Positions 51,046 to 59,293 of a stretch of DNA of 59,293 nucleotides are shown piece after piece. Under the pieces are notes generated by a model, which did not search any database, was not told where the DNA came from, and was given only the letters and a program-made list of their open reading frames with translations. This DNA is from Lachnospiraceae bacterium (GTDB taxonomy: Bacteria > Bacillota > Clostridia > Lachnospirales > Lachnospiraceae): assembly GCA_016281275.1 (NCBI GenBank), contig JAEEIH010000115.1, positions 1 through 59,293 on the forward strand, in the 5' to 3' direction. Position 1 is the stretch's first letter. The number at the start of each line of letters is the position of its first letter. A program made the translations under genes and the position numbers.

Positions 51046-52316
51046 TAGGCGTTTTCCGTCAGGTCGATCGCAAGCTTTTCAAACAGCGTTCTGAAATCAA
51101 CCGGCTTTGCAAAGAAAGCCGAGAACCCATACTCGATCGATTTGATAACGTCCTCATTAAAATTATTCGATGTCACCGCATAGATCGGTATATCGCGTGA
51201 ATCGTCTTTTCCCGAGATCCTGATGCATCTCGCGGATGAATATCCGTCAAGGATGGGGATATCAATGTCCATAAGTATCGCGTCGTATGTTCTCGCAGGC
51301 ATGGACACAAATCTGATCACGGCCTTCCTGCCGTCCTCCGCTATATCAACTTCCGCACCGGCTCCCTCGAGGAGCTCACGCATTACTTCGATATTGAGCT
51401 CATTATCCTCAACAACAAGTATCCTTTTGCCCGTGAAATCATAGACGGGCTTCTTATTGTTTCCTTGTTTTCTGTGCCCGGATGTATATACAAAATCATC
51501 CGGAATTTCGGTTTTTTCCTCATCCGACCCTGAATTGTCGGAAACTTCCTTGCGCACACTGTAAGTGATCTTGTTTATCGCGCCCTCATTCAGTGCATTA
51601 CCGGCAAGTTCGAGGTCCCCACCGGTGTCTTCATCCTCAAGGATGAGCGACATTGTCTTGTCAAGCTTTCCGGCTTCCTCGCTGATCCTTCTGATCCTCT
51701 CGGCCAGTCTTGTCGCATCATCATTGTTTTCCGCAGCAAGCTGGGTCATGCCTATAATCCCGCTCAAAGGAGTCTTGATCTCTCTGTATATGCGACTCAA
51801 CAGCGCATTTTTGGCTTCAAGCTTTTTCTTTGCAAGCACAACGGCATCGTTTAAGTCCTGACGCGCCTGCAGATCCTTGCCCGTCTCTTCGTCGACCACT
51901 CTGAAGCAGGCAAAGAAACGGACTTCTTCCGTGATGTGCTTTGTGGGGACGATATTCTTCACCTTGACCCATCTGTAATCTCCCGCCTCATCGAGAAGTC
52001 GGAAATTGAGTTTGGTGACAAAAATACCTTCATTGATAAGCTTGCTCACCTTGTCAAGATCAAAAAACTCCTTAAAGGCCTGCTTATCATCCGGATGTAT
52101 GAGTTTTTCGGCCATAAGAATTACCTCGATATTGACAAATCCTTTCCTCGGCCAAAAGCTCTTCTCGTTACCCATAAGGGATTCAAAGCTTCCCGTTTTT
52201 AAGTCCACTTCGAAAATTTCGGCATAATAATCACGCCAAACCTGGAGCAGCTGTCCTGCACGCTGCTCCGTGGTGAAATTCTCAAGGCTTTCGATGTCGA
52301 ATTCTTTTTGTTCCAT
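51045..52316 (-). CDS. PAS and receiver protein with a broken histidine-kinase core
   Basis: A 423-aa cytosolic signalling protein. A PAS-like domain (about 25-155; FRLLDEAGDYRWVKVKN) precedes a dimerisation helix resembling HisKA. The H-box reads RIYREIKTPLSGIIG, where the phospho-accepting His is Arg. Only about 70 residues separate it from the receiver, so the ATP-binding domain is absent. The receiver (about 298-418) is intact: VVEDN, LMDIDIPILDG and FAKPV. It is probably a decayed hybrid kinase used as a PAS-controlled receiver. Confidence 0.8.
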
Positions 52317-52390
52317 TTTTATCCAATCCGGTCTTTATTTGGACCCGCAGTCAGAAGCTTTGTATTGAAAACCCGATTCTTACGGAATGA

Positions 52391-54382
52391 TCACTTCGAT
52401 ATCATCTCCATGATCTCGTTGCTTCTCGAAACGAATTTCGTCATTGCTTCAGGTGAAAGAGGCTTGTGTGAAAGCATTGCCAGATCATAAAGCTGCTCGC
52501 ATATGATCTCAACCTTTCTGCCTTTCTTATGCTCAAGAAGAAACTTGACAAGCGGATTGCTGAGGTTGAGTGTAAGTGTCTCTCCGCCGCCGAACATATC
52601 GTCTTCACCGACTCCCGACATGCTGTACATCTTCATCATATCGGACATACGTCTGCTCTCCTCCGAAAGAGTGATCACGGACGAAACGGAAGCATCCTTG
52701 AGGAACTGTGCCTTAACCTCAAGCTTGTCCTTTCCGAGTACTTTCCTGAAGAGCTTTGCAAGCGTTTCCTCGTCGTCCTTGATCTCCTTCTCGGAGCCAT
52801 CGGATTTCAGAGAATCACTGATGTCGGCATCGATGCGGAGGAACGCGAGCTTGTCGTTGTCTTGCTCGATCTGCTGGATGAAAGGCTGATCGATGTTGTG
52901 CGTCAGGATGACCGCGTTGAGTCCCTGGTTCTTAAACATGTTCACGTACTGACTCTGCTGTTTCTCGTCGGTCACGTAGTAGATCTTGTTCTTCTCGGGT
53001 TCCTTCTCTTCCTTGTTATCTTCGGAGCCGTCATCCGAAACGACCTCGCCCTCGACTCTTTCAACGCCGTCCTCGGTCTTTCCGTCCGAAGCGTCTCCGC
53101 TCTTTTCTTCAACAGGGAATCCCTGCTCTTTGATGTACTCGCTGAGTGAGAGATATTTGCCGTTCAGATCTTTAAAAAGGCAGTAGTCCCTGATCTTTTC
53201 CTTGAACTTCTGGTCCTTTATGCACCCGTACTTGATGAAAGGCGCGATGTCGTCCCAGTATTTCTCGTAATTTTCACGATCGGTCTTGAACATGCCCGAA
53301 AGCTTGTCCGCAACCTTCTTTGTGATATAGTCTGAAATCTTCTTGACAAAGCCGTCATTCTGAAGAGCGCTTCTCGAAACATTGAGCGGAAGATCCGGAC
53401 AGTCGATGACGCCTTTGAGAAGCATCAGGAACTCGGGAATGACTTCTTTTATGTTGTCCGCAATGAACACCTGATTGCTGTACAGCTTGATGACTCCCTC
53501 GAGGCTCTCGTATTCGAGATTGATCTTGGGGAAGTAAAGGATTCCCTTAAGGTTGAAGGGGTAATCCATGTTGAGGTGGATGTAGAAAAGCGGTTCCCTG
53601 TAGTCATGGAATACTGTTCTGTAGAATTCCTTGTATTCTTCCTCGGTACAGTCGTTCGGATGCTTGTTCCAGAGAGGCGTTGTGTTGTTAAGCGGCTTCT
53701 CTTCTTCCTTCTTGTCTTCCTCGCCTTCCTTATTCTCGGGTGCGGGAGCGTTCTCATTCTTCAGGTAAATGGGGACGGGCATAAACGAACAATATTTATT
53801 CAGCACTTCTCTTGCCCTATACTCATTTGAAAATTCGTAACTGTCCTCATTGAGGTAGAGCGTGATGGTTGTTCCTCTGTCGGTCTTATCGCCCTCGCTC
53901 ATCTCAAATTCCATGCCCTCGTCGGACGACCAGAACACAGGCTTTGCATCCTTCTTATACGAGAGGGTCGATATCGTTACCCTGTGAGCAACCATGAACG
54001 AGGAATAGAATCCGAGTCCGAAATGACCGATGATCTGATCCTCGCTCGCCTTATCCTTATATTTCTTAAGGAAGTCCTCGGCACCGGAAAATGCGATCTG
54101 ATTGATGTATTCCTTTACTTCATCGGCAGTCATACCGATTCCGTTATCGGTGACGGTGATGGTTTTCTCCTCCTGATTGACGCTCACGTCAATGCGGTAC
54201 TGCTCGCCTTCGGCTTCCTCAAATTCACCGATGAGCGCCAGCTTTTTAAGCTTTGTTACAGCGTCGCATCCGTTTGACACAAGCTCTCTGTAAAAAATGT
54301 CATGGTCCGAATAAAGCCATTTCTTGATAATGGGGAATATGTTCTCCGAATTGATTGAAAGATTTCCTTTTTCTGTACTCAT
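52391..54382 (-). CDS. htpG: Molecular chaperone HtpG (Hsp90)
   Basis: A 663-aa Hsp90 ATPase that helps refold proteins. GHKL ATP-site motifs are present: YRELVSNGCDAVTKL, TDNGIGMT, IGHFGLGFYSSFMV and GTTITLYL; the middle domain has NVSRSALQND. A charged insertion (about 215-235, KEGEEDKKEEEK) and an acidic one (about 440-470) are seen. Here the gene is preceded by a CIRCE operator, so HrcA control is predicted. A hairpin-SD element precedes the ribosome site. Confidence 0.95.
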   Translation of the reverse strand: MSTEKGNLSINSENIFPIIKKWLYSDHDIFYRELVSNGCDAVTKLKKLALIGEFEEAEGEQYRIDVSVNQEEKTITVTDNGIGMTADEVKEYINQIAFSGAEDFLKKYKDKASEDQIIGHFGLGFYSSFMVAHRVTISTLSYKKDAKPVFWSSDEGMEFEMSEGDKTDRGTTITLYLNEDSYEFSNEYRAREVLNKYCSFMPVPIYLKNENAPAPENKEGEEDKKEEEKPLNNTTPLWNKHPNDCTEEEYKEFYRTVFHDYREPLFYIHLNMDYPFNLKGILYFPKINLEYESLEGVIKLYSNQVFIADNIKEVIPEFLMLLKGVIDCPDLPLNVSRSALQNDGFVKKISDYITKKVADKLSGMFKTDRENYEKYWDDIAPFIKYGCIKDQKFKEKIRDYCLFKDLNGKYLSLSEYIKEQGFPVEEKSGDASDGKTEDGVERVEGEVVSDDGSEDNKEEKEPEKNKIYYVTDEKQQSQYVNMFKNQGLNAVILTHNIDQPFIQQIEQDNDKLAFLRIDADISDSLKSDGSEKEIKDDEETLAKLFRKVLGKDKLEVKAQFLKDASVSSVITLSEESRRMSDMMKMYSMSGVGEDDMFGGGETLTLNLSNPLVKFLLEHKKGRKVEIICEQLYDLAMLSHKPLSPEAMTKFVSRSNEIMEMISK

Positions 54383-54395
54383 AAAAATGTCACAC

Positions 54396-54436
54396 TCCTC
54401 TTTCGAAGCGTTCCCAAACGCTTCCGTTTCCTATTC
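54396..54436 (-). promoter_or_regulatory. Hairpin-SD element before htpG
   Basis: GAAGCGTT (54405-54412) pairs with AACGCTTC (54417-54424). AGGAAACG precedes the stem and AAAGAGGAG follows it on the minus strand, about 13 bases before the ATG. Confidence 0.65.
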
Positions 54437-54468
54437 GATACCGCGCGTACGTCGGATCATCTTTCACT

Positions 54469-54498
54469 ATCATATACCACTTAAGTCCCCAATGTCAA
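54469..54498 (-). promoter_or_regulatory. htpG promoter
   Basis: Minus-strand TTGACA (54493-54498), an 18-base spacer and TATGAT (54469-54474), directly downstream of the CIRCE element. Confidence 0.8.
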
Positions 54499-54505
54499 TA
54501 AAAAA

Positions 54506-54532
54506 TTAGCACTCAAATAAAGAGAGTGCTAA
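54506..54532 (-). promoter_or_regulatory. CIRCE element (HrcA operator)
   Basis: TTAGCACTC (54506-54514), nine bases, GAGTGCTAA (54524-54532): a perfect CIRCE match, placed 7 bases upstream of the htpG -35. It overlaps the last codon and stop of the DUF5721 gene. Confidence 0.93.
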
Positions 54533-54975
54533 CAAGTCTCTGTTTCGAGCCCGAGCTTTTTGAGAAATACCAAAGCATCGTTATCCCAGTCTCTTTCAGG
54601 TTGCTTGTCGGGATTAAATCCCTTTTGTGCAAACCCCGTGATGACAACAAGCCCCGTCCTGTCGTACCTGACGTTTATGATCCGCGAAGCATCCTCGTCG
54701 TCCTTTTGAAGGACTATTTTCATCCTTACCGGAAGTCTCCTGCCCGTTATGATACGTCGTACATTTTCTTTTGCGGCTGCCCACATGTGGAAGGCAGCCG
54801 TTCCAAGTATCTCGTTTTCATCGGTTGAATAAAACCCCCGGTTGATACGTCCGGAAATTTTGTAGTCCATTGCCATGTCAAGTTCCGCTTCAATGAACAT
54901 AAAATCATCAAAGGCCTCTCCCGAAAGAAGAAGCTCCATAAATTTTTTAATGTCATTGATCCGAAAAGCCGTCAT
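54529..54975 (-). CDS. DUF5721-like protein (148 aa)
   Basis: A small cytosolic protein starting MTAFRINDIKKFMELLLSGEAFD, the pattern I associate with DUF5721 of Clostridia. A conserved-looking MWAAAKENVRRIITGRRLP and basic LPVRMKIVLQ follow. The function is unknown. The start has AAAGGAA 8 bases upstream. It is 23 bases after the GlgX-like gene and so probably in the same transcript. The stop codon lies inside the CIRCE element of htpG. Confidence 0.68.
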   Translation of the reverse strand: MTAFRINDIKKFMELLLSGEAFDDFMFIEAELDMAMDYKISGRINRGFYSTDENEILGTAAFHMWAAAKENVRRIITGRRLPVRMKIVLQKDDEDASRIINVRYDRTGLVVITGFAQKGFNPDKQPERDWDNDALVFLKKLGLETETC

Positions 54976-54998
54976 AACGCGTTCCTTTCATGGCATCG

Positions 54999-56912
54999 TT
55001 ATTCTTTCCCCTCACTGTCCTTCGTCTTTCCTTGTTGATGAGGTTTCTGCGCTCTTTTGTTCCTTCTCGGAGCATTTGAAGTCGTCTTAACCGGTGTTTC
55101 GTCCACTCTGAAAAGCACAGCGGTCCTTCCTTGCAGAACACATGTCCGTTCTCCCACGGAAACAGCCGAGTCATCCGAAGCGAGAACCCTTGTATAAGGC
55201 TTTTCATCTATCGTCGGAAGGTCAAATTCATGTTCTTCCCAATGCATATTGATGAGGAGGAAAAATCCGGCGTCCGCATTTCTTTTATCCTTCATCGCGT
55301 AACGACCGTTAAGGAGGATCCCGAGCGTTCTGCTGTAATAACCGTAATCCGGCATCCATGCCTTAATCCCGTGGAATGAGATATCGGGGAGCCCCTGTCC
55401 CGCGTAATCCTGACCTTTAAGCGCCGATTTGTTTGAGAAAACGGGATGAAGGCGCTTCAGCTCGACAAGCTTTTTCACAAAAGCAGTGATCTCTCGTGCC
55501 TGCGCATTTTTTTCCCAGACCACATATCCCGTCTCGTTGTCGCAGCAATAATAATTGTTGTTTCCTCCGGCGGTATTGAGGAATTCGTCGCCGGCATTGA
55601 TCATTGGTACGCCTTCCGAGAGGAACAAAAGCATCAGGGCATTCCTGCACATCTTCTGTCTGAGCGCCTTTATGCTCTTTTTCCCCGTGGGACCTTCAAC
55701 GCCACAGTTCCAACTGTAATTTATCTCCCTGCCGTCGCGGTTTCTCTCACCGTTTTCTTCGTTGTGTCTCACGTCGTAGCAGAAAACATCGTAAAGCGTA
55801 AATCCGTCGTGATCGGCAAAATAATTGATCCTTGCCGTATCGCCGCCGTTATCCTTATACGAGCCGGCGAAATATCTGATCTGGTCTTCATCGCCCTTAA
55901 TGAGCCTTCGGCAATTGACCATAAACGCATCGTTGCAGCTCCCGAGCCTTTCCTTTCTGCATTCGTCGGCTATTCCACCCGTGTTCCAACCGTGTGCTAT
56001 AAGCGTCATGCCCGTAAGATACGGATCGACCGCGAGCATCGGAATGCAGGGATTGTCTCCCATGAGTCTGAAGCCGTCGATCTCGTACTCGTTTCTCCAA
56101 TACGTGAGCACTCCCGTAACGAACGAGTAAGCCACATCCGCCGGAAAACACATCTCCATCATAACGTCAATGCCCGCTCTGTGAAGAGTCCTTACAAGTG
56201 TTTTGAACTCTTTGTCCGCATTTAGCGGTTCCGATGCATATGAAGCCTTGGGTGCAAAAAAGGCTGCGGGCGCCGAATATCCCCAAACATTCAGCTTTTT
56301 TTGGGCGTCAGGCGCAGACGCACCCGGATTCAGTACGGCTTCAAACGGAGCTGCCTGCTTCCTTTCGGGAGGTCTTGTGAAATCCCTGTCCCGAACTATC
56401 TCATCAAAATCATAGCAAGGCATCAGTAAAACCGTCGTAATGCCGAGACCCTTAAGATATCTTACTTTGGAAGCAACACCGGCAAATGTTCCCGGAGCGG
56501 ATACACCCGAAGAAGAATGAGCCGTAAAACACCTTACATGAAGCTTGTAGATTATCGAAGAACGAAGATCATGAGGTTTGTACACCGCCCTGCCCGGCTT
56601 CTTTTCTGTCTCGGGCGCCGGAAGGATCGCCTCCGGAACTTCGCTTCTCTCTCCGAATTGTCCCGCATTGTAAAGAAGCTTTGCAAAGGGATCCGAAAAA
56701 GCGCCGTTCTCATTCTCAAAATGATAAACAAGCGGAACGGATTCATCCTTAAAGGAGCAGACAAACCACCCCGGATCTGTCTGCGATTCTTTCATCGATA
56801 TGGACTTTTTATTGCACATGAGCTTAACGCTCTTTGATCCGGGAGCGAAAACGGATGCCTTGATCTCCTTGTTTTCCCTTGTCAGCCCGGCAGACCTTGT
56901 GTCAATCGTCAT
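54999..56912 (-). CDS. GlgX/isoamylase-like protein lacking GH13 catalytic residues
   Basis: A 637-aa protein with the fold order of glycogen-debranching enzymes: CBM48-like N-terminal domain (about 10-95), GH13 barrel (about 150-540) and a C-terminal beta domain. Segments such as NVWGYSAPAAFFAPKASYAS, DHDGFTLYDVF and INYSWNCGVEG are clear GlgX hallmarks. However, region I has MMEMCFPAD where DVVYNH is expected, region II has GFRLMGD for GFRFDLA (nucleophile Asp lost), and region III has LIAHGWN for LIAEPWD (acid Glu lost). Only the region IV HD remains. Hydrolysis is therefore unlikely; glycan binding is a possible role. The start follows ACGGGG. Confidence 0.85.
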   Translation of the reverse strand: MTIDTRSAGLTRENKEIKASVFAPGSKSVKLMCNKKSISMKESQTDPGWFVCSFKDESVPLVYHFENENGAFSDPFAKLLYNAGQFGERSEVPEAILPAPETEKKPGRAVYKPHDLRSSIIYKLHVRCFTAHSSSGVSAPGTFAGVASKVRYLKGLGITTVLLMPCYDFDEIVRDRDFTRPPERKQAAPFEAVLNPGASAPDAQKKLNVWGYSAPAAFFAPKASYASEPLNADKEFKTLVRTLHRAGIDVMMEMCFPADVAYSFVTGVLTYWRNEYEIDGFRLMGDNPCIPMLAVDPYLTGMTLIAHGWNTGGIADECRKERLGSCNDAFMVNCRRLIKGDEDQIRYFAGSYKDNGGDTARINYFADHDGFTLYDVFCYDVRHNEENGERNRDGREINYSWNCGVEGPTGKKSIKALRQKMCRNALMLLFLSEGVPMINAGDEFLNTAGGNNNYYCCDNETGYVVWEKNAQAREITAFVKKLVELKRLHPVFSNKSALKGQDYAGQGLPDISFHGIKAWMPDYGYYSRTLGILLNGRYAMKDKRNADAGFFLLINMHWEEHEFDLPTIDEKPYTRVLASDDSAVSVGERTCVLQGRTAVLFRVDETPVKTTSNAPRRNKRAQKPHQQGKTKDSEGKE

Positions 56913-57007
56913 AAATAAACCCCGTAACTGTCGCGCCCCAACCGCCATTTTGTCGGACGATCGAAGGCGTTACTTTATTCCCCGCACATATGCGGATGCA
57001 TATGAGA

Positions 57008-58642
57008 TCAGTCCTCATCTTCCTCATTAACGGCGAGTACCGTTCTCTTTCGAGCCATCTCGTCGCTTGCAAGATAATCGTCATAGGATGAAACCTTGTC
57101 GATAAGCTTGCCGTCGGGAAGGATCTCCATGATCCTGTTCGCGGTGGTCTGGATGAACTGGTGATCGAGCGCCGTAAAAAGCTCAACTCCCGGGAACTTG
57201 ATGAGTGCGTTGTTGAGCGCTGTGATCGATTCCATGTCAAGGTGGTTGGTGGGCTCATCCATGACAAGAACGTTCGACCCGAGGATCATCATCTTGGAAA
57301 GCATGACTCTGACACGCTCTCCTCCCGAAAGGACATTGACCTTCTTAATGCCGTCTTCGCCCTTAAAAAGCATACGTCCGAGGAAACCTCTCACGTACTG
57401 CTGGTCATCGACGGGTGAGAAAGGCATGAGGTGATCAACAATCGTCTCGCTGCCCTTGAACTCCTCTGTGTTGTCCTTTGCGAAGTAGCCTCTCTGGGTT
57501 GTAACGCCCCACTTAAAAGAACCTTCGTCGGGCTCCATCTCCTCGTTGAGGATTTTGAAGAGGACTGTTGCGGCCTGGTTGTTGCCACCGACAAATGCGA
57601 TCTTGTCGTCATGTCCGACAACAAAGCTTATGTTATCGAGAACCTTCACGCCGTCGATCGTCTTCGAAAGGTTGCTGACCGTGAGCACCTCGTTTCCGAT
57701 CGCGCGGTTGGGTCTGAAATCAATGTAAGGATAAACCCTGCTCGAGGGCTTGATGTCGTCGAGCTCGATCTTTTCGAGCGCACGCTTTCGCGAGGTAGCC
57801 TGCTTGGACTTCGAAGCGTTGGCCGAGAAACGCTGGATGAATTCCTGGAGTTCCTTGATCTTCTCTTCCTTCTTCTTGTTGGCTTCCTTCATCTGTCTGA
57901 TCATGAGCTGACTCGACTCGTACCAGAAATCGTAGTTTCCTGCGTAGAGCTGTATCTTCTGATAGTCGATGTCGGCGATCTGTGTGCAGACCTTATTGAG
58001 GAAGTATCTGTCGTGGGATACAACTATGACCGTGTTGTCAAAATTGATAAGAAATTCATTGAGCCAGCTGATGGCTTCGAGATCAAGGTGATTCGTAGGC
58101 TCGTCGAGAAGGAGGATGTCGGGATTACCGAACAGCGCCTGTGCGAGAAGCACCTTGACTTTAAGGGAATCCTTGAGCTGCGACATCATCATGTGATGAT
58201 ACTCTGTTTCAACCCCGAGACCGTTAAGAAGAGTGGCTGCTTCCGACTCAGCCTCCCAACCGTTCATGTTGGCAAACTCAGCCTCAAGCTCACTCGCTCT
58301 GATGCCGTCCTCATCCGAGAAGTCTTCCTTGGCATAGATAGCGTCCTTCTCTTTCATAATCTCGTAAAGACGCTTATTTCCAAGGATTACGGTGTCCGTC
58401 ACGTCATATGAATCATATTTGAAGTGATCCTGCTCGAGGAACGAAAGTCTCTGTCCGGGAGTGATAACAACCTCGCCTTTCGAAGGCTCGAGCTGTCCCG
58501 AAAGTATCTTGAGGAAGGTGGATTTTCCCGCTCCGTTCGCTCCGATGAGGCCGTAGCAGTTTCCTTCCGTAAATTTGATATTGACGTCCTCAAAGAGTGC
58601 TCTCTTTCCGAGGCGCAGTGTCACGTTGCATGCTGCGATCAT
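57008..58642 (-). CDS. ABC-F family ATPase (YbiT-like)
   Basis: A 544-aa protein with two fused ABC domains and no membrane part, acting on ribosomes. Walker A GANGAGKST and LLLDEPTNHLDL in the first; GGNNQAATVL replaces a canonical Walker A in the second, with LSGGERVRVML and VMDEPTNHLDM intact. The first signature motif is degenerate (LKDSLKVKVLLAQAL), as also in YbiT-type members. The linker (about 240-300) is charged and helical. The start has AAGGAG. It is likely a translation factor; antibiotic resistance cannot be excluded. Confidence 0.88.
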   Translation of the reverse strand: MIAACNVTLRLGKRALFEDVNIKFTEGNCYGLIGANGAGKSTFLKILSGQLEPSKGEVVITPGQRLSFLEQDHFKYDSYDVTDTVILGNKRLYEIMKEKDAIYAKEDFSDEDGIRASELEAEFANMNGWEAESEAATLLNGLGVETEYHHMMMSQLKDSLKVKVLLAQALFGNPDILLLDEPTNHLDLEAISWLNEFLINFDNTVIVVSHDRYFLNKVCTQIADIDYQKIQLYAGNYDFWYESSQLMIRQMKEANKKKEEKIKELQEFIQRFSANASKSKQATSRKRALEKIELDDIKPSSRVYPYIDFRPNRAIGNEVLTVSNLSKTIDGVKVLDNISFVVGHDDKIAFVGGNNQAATVLFKILNEEMEPDEGSFKWGVTTQRGYFAKDNTEEFKGSETIVDHLMPFSPVDDQQYVRGFLGRMLFKGEDGIKKVNVLSGGERVRVMLSKMMILGSNVLVMDEPTNHLDMESITALNNALIKFPGVELFTALDHQFIQTTANRIMEILPDGKLIDKVSSYDDYLASDEMARKRTVLAVNEEDED

Positions 58643-58702
58643 GTGTATCTCCTTATTGTAACTGTAAATTGCGAATACTGTGCGCTGTGCGCATACATAT
58701 TT

Positions 58703-58731
58703 ATTGTACTATAAAAATCGCAGTTTTACAA
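58703..58731 (-). promoter_or_regulatory. Promoter of the ABC-F gene
   Basis: Minus-strand TTGTAA (58726-58731), a 17-base spacer and TACAAT (58703-58708). Confidence 0.6.
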
Positions 58732-58745
58732 GTTCAGGAATTCGA

Positions 58746-58797
58746 CCGTCTGTTCACAAACAAGCTTGTAACAGACGGCTTTCGTTTATCGCACATC
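58746..58797. repeat. Dispersed intergenic repeat, copy C
   Basis: CCGTCTGTT (58746-58754) pairs with AACAGACGG (58770-58778); the segment CACAAACAAGCTTG fills the loop and TTTCGTTTATCGCACA follows. It matches copy D with one difference in the loop. Confidence 0.85.
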
Positions 58798-58830
58798 GAG
58801 TAGGATGACTCCTACTCGATTCGATGGGTC

Positions 58831-58918
58831 ATCTCGCGTACTAGTCCGCTCGATGACCGTTCACTCAGCCGTCTGTTCACAAACAAGCTTGCAACAGACG
58901 GCTTTCGTTTATCGCACA
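58831..58918. repeat. Dispersed intergenic repeat, copy D
   Basis: The left segment TCTCGCGTAC...GATGACCGTTCACTC matches copy B. AGCCGTCTGTT (58867-58877) pairs with AACAGACGGCT (58893-58903), then the common TTCGTTTATCGCACAAAA tail runs into a terminator. Confidence 0.85.
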
Positions 58919-58948
58919 AAAACCCCGTAACGGGAGGTTACGGGGTTT
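58916..58948 (-). terminator. Terminator of the right-edge gene
   Basis: AAACCCCGTAAC (58920-58931) pairs perfectly with GTTACGGGGTTT (58937-58948); minus-strand TTTTT tail. Confidence 0.88.
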
Positions 58949-58986
58949 CAGATGCTTGATTTACTGAGCCGGTGAACTGACATCGA

Positions 58987-59293
58987 TCACTCAACCGTAC
59001 AGAATGCGGCAGATACATACGCCTTCGGCGCGTCATTATACACGACTGCAACCCAACCGTGAACCTCGGGCTGAGTGGGATCCAAGGAATAAACAGATCC
59101 CTCTGCGGCGATCGCAAGCTTGTTCGAATCCATGCCGGCGTCGTCACGGATGTAGACGGCTTTGATAATCTTAACCTTCTTGGTGCTGACTCCCTGAATC
59201 TGTTCATCGGCCGCCCTGCCGATTAACAAGTAAGAATTCAGGATATAACCTGTGAGGTCTCCACACTCAACAAGTGTGAATTCAGGACCTTTC
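58987..59293 (-). CDS. SH3-like domain protein, 3' end only
   Basis: An open frame enters from the right edge and ends at 58987, giving the last about 101 residues. The pattern KAVYIRDDAGMDSNKLAIAAEGSVYSL...WVAVVYNDAPKAYVSAAF matches a bacterial SH3 (SH3b) domain, usually binding cell-wall peptides or glycans in secreted proteins. The upstream visible part (FTLVECGDLTGYIL) may be the end of another such repeat. The 5' end lies outside the window. Confidence 0.7.
   Translation of the reverse strand, partial: KGPEFTLVECGDLTGYILNSYLLIGRAADEQIQGVSTKKVKIIKAVYIRDDAGMDSNKLAIAAEGSVYSLDPTQPEVHGWVAVVYNDAPKAYVSAAFCTVE

Larger units (their letters stand above)
58643..58986. other. Gene-free stretch of about 340 bases
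   Basis: It holds the ABC-F promoter, two copies of the dispersed repeat (58746-58797 and 58831-58918), a TCGAGTAGG/CCTACTCGA hairpin between them (58796-58822) and the terminator of the gene at the right edge. Confidence 0.7.

Noticed and set aside
57008..58642. Degenerate first signature motif of the ABC-F protein as a novelty
   Set aside because: YbiT-type ABC-F proteins commonly have a non-canonical first signature, so this is expected for the subfamily.

Overview
The window reads as a chromosomal segment of an anaerobic, probably motile, Gram-positive Clostridia bacterium, most likely Lachnospiraceae. This placement is inference. It rests on moderate GC, strong AGGAGG-type ribosome sites, consensus sigma-A promoters, a CIRCE operator, pyruvate formate-lyase, a fused SecDF, the paired radical-SAM genes TIGR03960/TIGR03936, DUF1836 and DUF5721 proteins, and a YjfB-type motility protein. 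Nearly everything is on the minus strand; only a DegV gene and a tRNA-Thr are on plus.

Layout (minus strand unless stated). 1-1050: tRNA-Gly with a mirrored 3' end, a YjfB-like gene and a probable untranslated RNA carrying three Shine-Dalgarno-like repeats. 1.2-9 kb: two cyclic-di-GMP phosphodiesterases (degenerate GGDEF, intact EAL) flanking two lipoproteins, one a clostripain-family peptidase, that share an acidic tyrosine-rich tail. 9-12.2 kb: NYN-domain protein, endonuclease IV, DHH phosphoesterase. 12.3-15.5 kb: pflB-pflA with a structured leader. 15.6-17.1 kb: a perfect tandem repeat, then a CheY-like regulator with a CheX-type phosphatase. 17.2-21.1 kb: RNase G and the two radical-SAM genes. 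21.4-27.4 kb: zinc-ribbon membrane protein, a 1333-residue secreted Ig-like repeat protein with a structured leader and a sigma-28-like promoter, a DUF1836 regulator and a small membrane protein. 27.5-38.2 kb: UvrD/PcrA helicase, uracil permease, O-acetylhomoserine sulfhydrylase, galM, recJ, secDF. 38.4-39.3 kb: degV (plus).

39.4-48.3 kb is an eleven-gene compact operon for a Tad/type II secretion-like machine: CpaB-like, TadZ-like, TadA ATPase, a fused TadB/TadC-like platform, then six small single-helix proteins, two of them paralogues. It has its own promoter with a palindrome in the spacer. No Flp pilin or prepilin peptidase was found. This is the best candidate for an under-described system here. 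48.4-59.3 kb: asnA, a CYTH protein, tRNA-Thr (plus), a PAS/REC protein with a broken histidine-kinase core, htpG under a CIRCE element, a DUF5721 protein, a GlgX-like protein that has lost its GH13 catalytic residues, an ABC-F ATPase, and the 3' end of an SH3-like protein.

Two families of small repeats recur between unrelated genes: a stem-loop/terminator-adjacent element (about 4.4, 21.2, 58.75 and 58.9 kb) and a hairpin placed directly before the ribosome-binding site (19.2, 22.1, 33.9-34.0 and 54.4 kb). All family assignments come from reading motifs by eye; no database search was run.
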